6,417 nucleotides of DNA. Source: Limisphaerales bacterium. GTDB lineage: Bacteria > Verrucomicrobiota > Verrucomicrobiia > Limisphaerales > UBA11358. How positions within the stretch are numbered: position 1 is the stretch's first letter; each line of letters opens with the position of its first letter. The stretch covers positions 1-6,417 of the forward strand of contig PKZR01000017.1 in the NCBI GenBank assembly GCA_003133815.1, written 5' to 3'. A program made the position numbers and the translations under genes. Shown piece by piece: positions 1 through 6,417 of this stretch. The notes beneath the pieces were generated by a model. It ran no database searches. It was not told where the DNA came from and saw only the letters and a program-made list of their open reading frames with translations.

Positions 1-134
1 TCCAAAACGCTGTCGCGATGTTTTGAAGCTGGCTTAAGCGCGAAGTGTCTTGGAGTACTCCGGCCATCCGGGGTTTTGTTAGCTTGAACCCTTATTTACC
101 AATGTCAACATGAGCTGTCATCACTGCGCAATCT
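1..134. other. Residual intergenic sequence downstream of the secretion operon
   Basis: No gene can be supported here. On the minus strand an ATG at 67 opens a frame (MAGVLQDTSRLSQLQNIATAFW) that runs off the left edge, but it has no ribosome binding site. On the plus strand, frame 1 is open from the edge to a stop at 85-87. Both are too short to judge. The sequence could be the 3' flank of a neighbouring convergent gene, or part of a dispersed intergenic repeat. Confidence 0.35.
57..80 (+). terminator. Possible plus-strand terminator hairpin near the left edge
   Basis: A 7-pair stem with one G-T pair, ACTCCGG/CCGGGGT (57-63 with 68-74), closes a CCAT loop and runs into TTTTGTT on the plus strand. 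This is the layout of a weak intrinsic terminator for a plus-strand gene arriving from the left. Plus-strand frames open at the edge stop at 24-26, 35-37 and 85-87; the second would end 19 bases before the stem. Whether any of them is a real gene end cannot be decided from this window. Confidence 0.3.
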
Positions 135-167
135 GCGGATAAAATAACTGACAGTTTTTTAATCCGC
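135..167 (-). terminator. Imperfect 33-bp palindrome just after the tpsA stop, probable transcription end
   Basis: The hairpin begins one base after the TGA stop (171-169). Outer arms GCGGAT/ATCCGC pair perfectly, and 14 of the 16 base pairs across the 33-bp palindrome match; the mismatches are at 141/161 and 145/157, and the centre is position 151. The inner part is AT-rich: AACTG/CAGTT flanked by A and T runs on both strands. On the minus strand the inner stem is followed by ATTTTAT, on the plus strand by TTTTTT, so it could stop transcription from either side. There is no U-tract outside the full stem, so it is not a textbook intrinsic terminator. It could instead protect the 3' end of the mRNA. 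Confidence 0.55.
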
Positions 168-168
168 C

Positions 169-3100
169 TCAACTGGCCTTGGGCAGGATGACGGTGACGC
201 GTTTGGTGCGTTGCAGCGTCGGCTGCTTTTTCTTGTTTTTATCATCGCCGGTGTCGGTGCTGGCAACCTCCTGATTGGCGGACTGGCTGGCCTGCTGGCT
301 GGCGGACTGGCTGGTGCTGGTGGCAGTGGCCGAGCTGCCGAGGGTTGACGTGGCCGCACCGCCGTTGACGGAAACATTCTGGCCCAGCACGGACGCCGTT
401 ATGGAGCCTCCGGAAACACTGGCCCCGCCGACGCCGATGATGGTGCCTGAAACGGAGCCGCCGGCGGCGACGTCGGCCGAGCCGGCGGAAAGGAGCGTGC
501 CGGTGAAGTTTTGCGCCGCATTGATGGAGCTGTTTTGGCGGGAGATGACCACACCGGAGATGTTGCCGTTGGCCGTCAGGTTGATCGTGCCGCCAATCAC
601 GCCGGAGTTCCCCAGATCAATGTTCCCGGCATGGCCCGGCAGGTAGCCCGGAGATCCGGGAGTCCCCGACGGAAATGTGCCGGCGGTCAAATCAATTGTA
701 GGACCACCGGCGACATTGCCATTGAGCGCCTCCTGAAGGATGCCGCCCAAATCGGCGACAATGTCGCCCTGCGGGGTGTTCACCGTGATGTTTCCGGGAA
801 TGGTGGCACCGCCCGGTATCTGGGATGGATTCACCAGTGTGCTGGCCAGTATGCCGCTGCCGGCAACCCCCTCAACATACAATCCGGCCAGACCGGTGAC
901 AGGATTAACATAGGAAACGCTCACGCCGTTGACCGTGGCACCACCGCTTCCGACATTGACATCACCCGTTTGCGATTCAACGGAAACATTGCCCCCGTTG
1001 AAGGCGGCAATTCGGGAACCGTCTATGTCAACGTCGCCATAGGCCGTGACATTGACATTGCCGGCCCCCGCAGTGTAGACACCAAACCCAATATACCGTC
1101 CAGAACCGAACGTATCCTGCAAACCCAAATCCATTGAGCCACCGGTGCTGGTCACATTGACATTGCCGCCGCCAATCGTCGCAATGGTCGAGGTCAGCAT
1201 GTCCAGATCGCCGGACACGGTAACATTCACGGTCGCACCAGAGGGTGTAATCGAAGCCAGATCTGCATAGCGGTCATATCCACCCTGTGGATCAAGTACG
1301 CCGCAGGAAAGGATGCCGTAAGTATTGCCCAGTTCGATTGAGCCGGCATTGATCTCGAACTGGCCAGGACCGCCAATGCGATAACCAATCTGTCCATTTA
1401 CCGGGGAGGGTGCGGGCGAATATTCACCAAAACTGTTATGATAACTGTCATAATCAAGTGTCTGAACTTCCGTGGCGGGAGCCCAATAGACGGTGTCCGT
1501 TTGAAAATGACCTTTGGAATCAAGCACTGGCAGACCATTGACGAGTTTCAATATGGTAAGCGACTCCAAGCCCGTTACGGGGTTGGGCGTTCCCAATGCC
1601 GAAAAGGCGGTATTTTGCTCGGACTGAATCAGGTCGGCATAACCGAGCCGTCCCGTGGCCGTGTTATAGACAAAGCCGGGGTTGGTTCCGAGCAACTGGC
1701 CGTTTTGCAATTTTGAAACTCCAAACAAAGAGGCGCTTTGTAAGGCATAGGAAGCCCATTGAGACACAGGAGTGCCATTGGGCACAGTGAGGTTGGCGAT
1801 AATTGTCGGATCCAATGCCAGGGTGAAAATATCATCCCACGACTCGCCCATGCCGGGCAACAGGTCCGTGACGGGAATGGCGGGGATGCTGACGCCATTG
1901 ACAAACGAATATTGGCTTTGATTGTAAATCTCGCCCTTTACCGTGATGGAGGTGACATCGCTGGAACTTAAATTTTGCCCGGAAAAACCGCAGCCGATCA
2001 TGTTGCCGTCCACTGTGATTTGTGTTGCCTTGCTGGTGAGGAGGAGAATGTTTTTCATGCTAGCCGGGACAGAGACCCCGTTTATAATTTGGCTGCCTTT
2101 GAGATCGATAACCACCGAATCGGAGCTGGCTGCTTGAACTGGCACACCCGTGCCATGATCCGTGTCACTGAATACACCGTCAGAGCCGCTGCTCGTCGTT
2201 ATTTGACTGGTCCATTGGGTTTGTGAGCTGTCCGACATGAGCAGTTCAGACGTTGAGGAAGAGGCGCTGTCGGATACAAAGCTTCCACCTGCCGTGGTGG
2301 TGATGGTCAGGTTTTGGTCCGCCGATGGAAATAAGGTTACATTTCCTTCCAATGTCACGCCACCTGAACCGGCGGTGATGTTTAGTATCGGGGGATAAAG
2401 AACGGGAACATTGTCCACCGGCTGTCCTGACAACTGTGGTCGTGGCATGCTTGAATCATCGGTCAAATACACACCGTTTCCCGCATCAAGATTGACCGTG
2501 GCTTCGGGAGCATAATCAAACAAATGGGCGGCCACGGAAGCGTCTTTGCCGGTGTTGTTGAAAACCCCGTTTGGATTGCGCACCTCCTGCAAATAAATAT
2601 TTCCGTTTGGAGCATTAACATTCCAGGTGCCGACGATGAGGCTTAGTGCAAAAGCATTTTCTCCGAATGGATCCCCGGCATTATTTCCGGCGTTAATTGT
2701 TCCAGTTCCATTGGCCAGCATATAATGACCATAGACATTGCCACCGGCGTTGATAATGACATTTCCTGCTTGAGAGCCAAAAGCACCGGTTCCTGCATCG
2801 TCTGTTTCAGTTCCAGAGGGAGAATAGCTCATAACGTCTTGTCCGGCATTGATGGTCACATTTCCACCGTCTGCCGTGCTGATCCCGCCGAGGCTGGTGG
2901 AAACCGTATAGTAGGGTGGCACCAGAATATTATGATGAATTCCAGAGGGCTGTTTGTATTGAAAACCATTGGCATCTGAACCGGTATTCACATCGCCGTA
3001 TTGCGCGGTTACTTTGATGTTTCCCCCGGCGGTGGTGGTGATGCTGCCGGAGCCGCTGTTGACTGCGCCGGTATCCACGCCCATCCAGCCCACCTGGACT

Positions 3101-4551
3101 TCATTGGCCGCCTTGAGAGTGATGTCTCCGTTTGCGGTTTGAAGGAAGGAACTGCCGTCGAGATAAATGCCGTCGTTGCCCGAAGTTGTTGTGGAACCCG
3201 TCATCGCCGTGCCGGCGGTGAGGTTCACGCTCCAATTATTTCCGGCAATAAGAGCCGTTCCGTTGTCGAAAGTGATGTTGTTCCCGGCCGACAATGTCAA
3301 CGTGGCCGCAATCCCCAGGTCGGTCAAAGTCCAGAGCGTGTTCAGCGTGATGTCATCATCTGCCGTCAGATTGATTGTGGAAAGGCCGTTGTAATTGTTT
3401 ACATTGATGACCGTATAACCGGCAGGGGCACTGGGGTCTGAAGCGGCTGAAGCCAGCCAGATATCTGTCGGATCAATGGTCAGTGTTCCGCCCGCAAAAC
3501 CTGATGCCGCCTGACCGTTGACGACTGATTGGATGGATCCCATTTGCGGCGCGGATATTTCCGCCTGCCCGCCATTGCCTCCCTGCGCGCCGCCGGAAAT
3601 ATTGATGCTCGACCCGGCTTGATCTGAAAAATTATTGTCCGACTTTACGACGACAGAGCCGCCGGAACTTGTGCCGGTGGCGTCCCCATGCGCCGAGATG
3701 GCCGAACTGGCACTCAGATCCACACTGTCACTGGCAAGAAGCTCAATTGTTCCATTGATATTTTGGACGGAATTGGCCTGAATCAATCCGCCCTGGTTGA
3801 CCGTCCGAGCCTGCGCGACAATGCTGCCGGCATCGGCGATCAACTTGCCTTCATTGTCCACAGAACCTGTGGGAAGGGTCACCTCGGTGCTCAATCCGCG
3901 TCCATCCGGGCTTGAAGAAACCAAAACCTGTTCACCGGCATAAAGACCGATTTTTCCAGAAGGTGCGGAAATTGTCCCGTTGTTTTCTATGTCGCTCGCA
4001 ATCAGGAACGCCGAGCCGCCGCCTGTGACGTTGATCTGGCCGTAATTGACAATTTTGGCGGTGGGCGGCGGCGCGCTGAAAGACCAGGGGCCGCTGCTGG
4101 AAAGGTCGATGGCGGGAGTGGAAGCCGTGGTCATGATCAAATTGTGCGCGGTGATGGTCGCGGTGCCGCCAATTGCAAACCCATTTGGATTTTGCAGAAT
4201 CACATATCCGTTTGCATTGATGTTTCCATTTATGGTCGAGGCGCTCGGGGCGCCGGGGTCATTTATATAGTTCCAAGTCACCGATGAGGACGAGGGCTGG
4301 TTAAAAGTCGTGATTTCGCCAGCAGCGATATTAAAACTCTGCCAGTTGATAAAAGCATTGGCGGAAGCCTGGTTGATGGTCACCGATGACGACCCGATAC
4401 CGCTGATGAAAGCCTTGCCCTGGCTGACGGAGCCGCCCGTCGGGTTGGCATGCACCTCAAGCCGGCAGCAGAACGAGGCCAGCAGGAGCAACGCCATGGC
4501 AGTCGTCCGGCGAAAACGACTAGCTAAACTGAATTTAATGATGCGTTTCAT
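169..4551 (-). CDS. TpsA exoprotein, filamentous-haemagglutinin-like, secreted beta-helix protein
   Basis: A 1460-residue secreted protein, the probable cargo of the upstream transporter and likely an adhesin or surface fibre. I chose the ATG at 4551 because it begins a good Sec signal peptide: basic n-region (KR, RFRR), hydrophobic MALLLLASF, and a cleavage site after VHA (residue 35). A TTG at 4599 and an ATG at 4581 extend the frame but only add an unlikely leader. The TPS (haemagglutinin activity) domain spans about 37-150: SQGKAFISG, INWQSFNI (68-75), NGNINANGYVILQNPNG (108-124). The usual NRV motif reads NYI here. Glycine- and Asn/Thr/Val-rich beta-helix repeats follow, including GGTLTIDPTDIWLA (354-367). 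A non-repetitive insert covers about 904-1060. From 1061 (GPGQFEINAG) to about 1220 it resembles the C-terminal region of other large TpsA proteins (possibly DUF3739-like, from memory). The tail (1407-1460) is Ser/Ala/Gln-rich, then DDKNKKK, then RVTVILP. No toxin domain or CdiA-type VENN motif was seen. The mature chain has only two cysteines (854 and 1083). Confidence 0.92.
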   Translation of the reverse strand: MKRIIKFSLASRFRRTTAMALLLLASFCCRLEVHANPTGGSVSQGKAFISGIGSSSVTINQASANAFINWQSFNIAAGEITTFNQPSSSSVTWNYINDPGAPSASTINGNINANGYVILQNPNGFAIGGTATITAHNLIMTTASTPAIDLSSSGPWSFSAPPPTAKIVNYGQINVTGGGSAFLIASDIENNGTISAPSGKIGLYAGEQVLVSSSPDGRGLSTEVTLPTGSVDNEGKLIADAGSIVAQARTVNQGGLIQANSVQNINGTIELLASDSVDLSASSAISAHGDATGTSSGGSVVVKSDNNFSDQAGSSINISGGAQGGNGGQAEISAPQMGSIQSVVNGQAASGFAGGTLTIDPTDIWLASAASDPSAPAGYTVINVNNYNGLSTINLTADDDITLNTLWTLTDLGIAATLTLSAGNNITFDNGTALIAGNNWSVNLTAGTAMTGSTTTSGNDGIYLDGSSFLQTANGDITLKAANEVQVGWMGVDTGAVNSGSGSITTTAGGNIKVTAQYGDVNTGSDANGFQYKQPSGIHHNILVPPYYTVSTSLGGISTADGGNVTINAGQDVMSYSPSGTETDDAGTGAFGSQAGNVIINAGGNVYGHYMLANGTGTINAGNNAGDPFGENAFALSLIVGTWNVNAPNGNIYLQEVRNPNGVFNNTGKDASVAAHLFDYAPEATVNLDAGNGVYLTDDSSMPRPQLSGQPVDNVPVLYPPILNITAGSGGVTLEGNVTLFPSADQNLTITTTAGGSFVSDSASSSTSELLMSDSSQTQWTSQITTSSGSDGVFSDTDHGTGVPVQAASSDSVVIDLKGSQIINGVSVPASMKNILLLTSKATQITVDGNMIGCGFSGQNLSSSDVTSITVKGEIYNQSQYSFVNGVSIPAIPVTDLLPGMGESWDDIFTLALDPTIIANLTVPNGTPVSQWASYALQSASLFGVSKLQNGQLLGTNPGFVYNTATGRLGYADLIQSEQNTAFSALGTPNPVTGLESLTILKLVNGLPVLDSKGHFQTDTVYWAPATEVQTLDYDSYHNSFGEYSPAPSPVNGQIGYRIGGPGQFEINAGSIELGNTYGILSCGVLDPQGGYDRYADLASITPSGATVNVTVSGDLDMLTSTIATIGGGNVNVTSTGGSMDLGLQDTFGSGRYIGFGVYTAGAGNVNVTAYGDVDIDGSRIAAFNGGNVSVESQTGDVNVGSGGATVNGVSVSYVNPVTGLAGLYVEGVAGSGILASTLVNPSQIPGGATIPGNITVNTPQGDIVADLGGILQEALNGNVAGGPTIDLTAGTFPSGTPGSPGYLPGHAGNIDLGNSGVIGGTINLTANGNISGVVISRQNSSINAAQNFTGTLLSAGSADVAAGGSVSGTIIGVGGASVSGGSITASVLGQNVSVNGGAATSTLGSSATATSTSQSASQQASQSANQEVASTDTGDDKNKKKQPTLQRTKRVTVILPKAS
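276..314. repeat. Short tandem repeat encoding the Ser/Ala/Gln tail of TpsA
   Basis: The 15-bp unit TGGCGGACTGGCTGG occurs at 276-290 and again at 300-314, a period of 24 bp (eight codons), and related CTGGCTGG/GCTGGTGG units continue on both sides. It lies inside the exoprotein gene and encodes the low-complexity stretch SQSASQQASQSANQ. Because the period is a multiple of three, gain or loss of a unit would keep the frame and only change tail length. Confidence 0.7.
988..1173. repeat. Repeated beta-helix coils (GNVNV type) in the C-terminal part of TpsA
   Basis: Three successive coils carry the core G-N-V-x-V: GGGNVNVTSTGG, GAGNVNVTAYGDVDIDG and GGNVSVESQTGDVNVG, with the core Asn codons at 1162-1164, 1057-1059 and 988-990, so the spacings are 35 and 23 residues. 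At DNA level the first two share the 15-mer ACATTGACATTGCCG (1154-1168 and 1049-1063, plus-strand reading). These are structural repeats of the beta-solenoid within the exoprotein, not a separate element. Confidence 0.6.
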
Positions 4552-4626
4552 TTCAGACCCGGGTCCAAAGACCCATATCATTCCAAACGGCCCGGTCAAA
4601 ATTGTTTTTGGTTACAATCATGTGAA
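4552..4626 (-). promoter_or_regulatory. tpsB-tpsA intergenic leader with hairpin before the tpsA start
   Basis: The 75 bp between the transporter stop and the exoprotein ATG contain no convincing Shine-Dalgarno sequence. Reading the minus strand, GGGTC-TTTG-GACCC (4574-4561) can form a 5-bp GC-rich hairpin ending nine bases before the ATG, and the remaining spacer is GGGTCTGAA. The second arm also makes a perfect 10-bp palindrome, GACCCGGGTC (4556-4565). Nearer the transporter stop, ATTGT/ACAAT (4618-4601) can form a weak AT-rich stem followed by TTTGA, too weak to call a terminator. The structure could modulate translation of the exoprotein relative to its transporter; that role is inferred only. 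Confidence 0.4.
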
Positions 4627-6417
4627 TTAGAACTGAGCGGTCATGGAAAAATTAAAATACGGCTCATTGCGCGGCGTGACGGTGGTGCTGATCAGCGGCA
4701 ACGAGAATAAAAAATTGGCCTGCCAGTGTGATCCGAGCGTGGCGGCGATTCCGAAACCCGTGCCCCAAAGCCTGGTGTTGGACGGGAATCCCTGGGGATC
4801 CAGCAGATAGACGGAGGCATAGTCCATGTAGACCGAACCGCTCACGGTAAGCGGCGTGTTTCCGCGAACCATGCCCACCACATGGGAAGGAGTGTGCTGT
4901 TCGAGCGAAAGATGAAAGCCGGTGTCGCCAAACGACTCGCCCTCATGATAACCGCGCACGCTGTTGACGCCGCCGATGCCAAACTGTTCATTGCTGATCA
5001 AAGGCTCGCTGGCCCACTGGCCGTCCGCGCGGAAAGAGGTCATCCAATTAGTGAGGAACATAAAAGTCCGGGTATAATTAGGGGTAAGCACCGCCCAGAG
5101 TCCGCTGGACTTTGGTGAACCCGTGATGCCTTGTAGGGAATTATTTCCGGTGGCCGTGGAGACGCCGTTGATATAGCTCTGGCTGGCATACCATGGATTG
5201 ATGCTCAAGCCCAATCCAACGGCGGTGGTGCCGAGAGAATCGCGCCAGCTGGCATCAGACCGGAGCGACAAGGGCAGATACTGCATCTGCCTGACCGTTG
5301 CGGGCACGGGCGAAGGAATGGTGCTGCTGTTTGTGGACGTAGGGGCAAGCGTGGCAGGATTATATGCGACCTGGTCGAACTGGAACAGGTTTGTTTTGTC
5401 GCTGCTCACCTGATAAGTTTTATAGTCCAGGCCGCCGGAAAAATTGAACTGAACATTGTCCGGAGTGACCAACGGGACACTCCATCGCGCACCGATGTCC
5501 TGATTCACCGTCACATCCTGCTGGACGTTTTGCTGGCTCACCGTAAGGCTGGGCGTGTTAACGATGGGAGTGGAGGAGAGGCTTAGAAGCCCGGTGTCAA
5601 TGGTGGAACGGCTCGCAAAGACGGTCATGTCCGGCTGCCCGTTGGGTGGCGGCAGGTTGATCTTGTGGGTGGCTTCATCGTAGCCGAAGCTGCCGGGCTT
5701 GCTCGCAATCATGTCGTCAATGGATTGCGGATTGCCCAGCGGCAGGCGGTAAAACAAACCGTAGTTGGCCACCAGCGGTTCGTCATATAATGGCCAGTCC
5801 CCGTCTTTAAATTGTTGCGGCGAAAATCCGTATTGCAGCCCCAGGGAATGGTTCAAGCCCCAAACATTATCAAAGACGGCCGACGCATTGACCCGCAGGT
5901 CCGGCGTACCGGGCGAACTTTCATTGTCGAGTTCCACCTTGGCGTGCAATGGAAATTGATCCTTCACCACGAGCGAAAGATCGCTGGTGCCCGGATCCAG
6001 CCCGGGACTGATGACCGGATAAATTTGGCGGTCTTGACTGGCATTGGCCCGGTTCAATTCTGCATTGAAGATGGGTCCGTTCAAAATCATGCCAGTATGC
6101 AGGCCGGGCAGCGCGCGCATGACGTTGTTGGAACTGAAATAACGGTTGCCCTTGACCAGGATGTCGGCCAAACGACCTTCGGTGACCTGAACCTTCACGG
6201 TCGCATTGGTCAGCTTTTGCTGCGGCAGTCCCACGGAAACCGTCACATAGCCGCGTTCCGAATAGGCTCCCTGTAATTGTGTGACCGCCGTCCTAATCCC
6301 CTCGAAACTGACATTCGTGCCAAACGCTCCGTCAATGTTGGTCAAGGTCATGCCAATGATTTTCGGCGTGAGAACCGAATTGCCCATGACCTCATATTTC
6401 TCGACTTCAAACCTCGG
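4627..6417 (-). CDS. TpsB outer-membrane transporter, ShlB/FhaC family (5' partial)
   Basis: This is the outer-membrane pore of a two-partner (type Vb) secretion system, which exports and folds the adjacent exoprotein. The first ATG in the window is at 6387, but the frame stays open to the edge and the ten codons before it read PRFEVEKYEV, a typical POTRA opening. The real start and signal peptide therefore lie outside. Counting the 6387 Met as residue 1: the rest of POTRA1 is about 1-70; POTRA2 is about 73-144, with VKGNRYF (78-84) and the family-typical GLDPGTSDLSLVVKD at its end; the beta-barrel is about 146-586. The barrel carries the family's loop-6 signature GGVNSVRGYHEGESFGDTGF, with VRGY at 477-480 (4948-4959), and ends in Phe, as outer-membrane barrels usually do. 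The stop is TAA at 4627-4629. The gene lies 75 bp upstream of the exoprotein gene on the same strand. Family assignment is firm; the cargo is inferred from position. Confidence 0.93.
   Translation of the reverse strand, partial: PRFEVEKYEVMGNSVLTPKIIGMTLTNIDGAFGTNVSFEGIRTAVTQLQGAYSERGYVTVSVGLPQQKLTNATVKVQVTEGRLADILVKGNRYFSSNNVMRALPGLHTGMILNGPIFNAELNRANASQDRQIYPVISPGLDPGTSDLSLVVKDQFPLHAKVELDNESSPGTPDLRVNASAVFDNVWGLNHSLGLQYGFSPQQFKDGDWPLYDEPLVANYGLFYRLPLGNPQSIDDMIASKPGSFGYDEATHKINLPPPNGQPDMTVFASRSTIDTGLLSLSSTPIVNTPSLTVSQQNVQQDVTVNQDIGARWSVPLVTPDNVQFNFSGGLDYKTYQVSSDKTNLFQFDQVAYNPATLAPTSTNSSTIPSPVPATVRQMQYLPLSLRSDASWRDSLGTTAVGLGLSINPWYASQSYINGVSTATGNNSLQGITGSPKSSGLWAVLTPNYTRTFMFLTNWMTSFRADGQWASEPLISNEQFGIGGVNSVRGYHEGESFGDTGFHLSLEQHTPSHVVGMVRGNTPLTVSGSVYMDYASVYLLDPQGFPSNTRLWGTGFGIAATLGSHWQANFLFSLPLISTTVTPRNEPYFNFSMTAQF

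Noticed and set aside
80..108. TTGACA on the minus strand (108-103) as a promoter for a gene to the left
   Set aside because: No acceptable -10 hexamer is found at 15-19 bp spacing, and the only open frame downstream is short and lacks a ribosome binding site.
169..600. C-terminal toxin module, as in CdiA contact-dependent inhibition proteins
   Set aside because: There is no VENN motif or folded-domain-like C-terminus, the end is low-complexity, and no small immunity gene follows.
511..1137. A 208-codon plus-strand open frame antisense to the exoprotein gene
   Set aside because: It lies entirely inside a strongly supported minus-strand gene; the repetitive Gly/Asn/Val codons of that gene leave few stops on the opposite strand, and the translation shows no domain or signal.
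886..1600. NPVTGL occurring twice in the exoprotein as a sign of segment duplication
   Set aside because: The two copies use different codons and have unrelated flanks, so chance or convergent turn sequence is enough.
4552..4599. Upstream starts for the exoprotein (TTG at 4599, ATG at 4581)
   Set aside because: They place 10-16 residues, including Gly/Pro and an acidic residue, before an otherwise standard signal peptide that begins at the ATG at 4551.
6385..6387. ATG at 6387 as the true start of the transporter
   Set aside because: The upstream in-frame codons continue a POTRA-like sequence (RFEVEKYEV) to the window edge, and no signal peptide follows the ATG.
1..6417. tRNA, rRNA, CRISPR arrays, insertion sequences
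   Set aside because: No cloverleaf, regularly spaced repeat-spacer pattern, transposase or terminal inverted repeats were seen; nearly all the window is covered by the two minus-strand genes.

Overview
The window holds one two-partner secretion (type Vb) locus on the minus strand and almost nothing else. Reading in the direction of transcription (right to left), it opens inside a TpsB outer-membrane transporter gene of the ShlB/FhaC family, with the 5' end beyond the right edge. A 75-bp gap follows, then a complete TpsA exoprotein gene of the filamentous-haemagglutinin type. The last 168 bp at the left edge are non-coding as far as can be shown.

Layout: 6417-4627, transporter with two POTRA domains and a 16-strand-type barrel, N-terminus missing; 4626-4552, short leader with a small hairpin and no clear Shine-Dalgarno site; 4551-169, a 1460-residue secreted beta-helix protein (signal peptide, TPS domain, long repetitive body, a non-repetitive insert, a conserved-looking C-terminal repeat region, and a polar tail); 167-135, an imperfect palindrome starting one base after the stop, probably the end of the operon; 1-134, residual sequence with a weak plus-strand terminator-like hairpin.

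How the genes work together: the exoprotein would enter the periplasm through the Sec system. Its N-terminal TPS domain would be recognised by the transporter's POTRA domains, and the chain would be threaded through the barrel and fold as a beta-helix on the surface. The TpsB-TpsA order, same strand and close spacing fit a single transcription unit.

Organism: a Gram-negative (diderm) bacterium. The style of the exoprotein (the segment from about residue 1061 and the RVTVILP-type C-terminal tail), together with weak ribosome binding sites and moderate GC, resembles from memory large TpsA proteins of Verrucomicrobiota, perhaps soil or freshwater Pedosphaera-like lineages. This is recall, not a search result; a proteobacterium or acidobacterium is not excluded. 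I found no novel defence, mobile or RNA-based system. The most unusual points are details of the two proteins and their junction.
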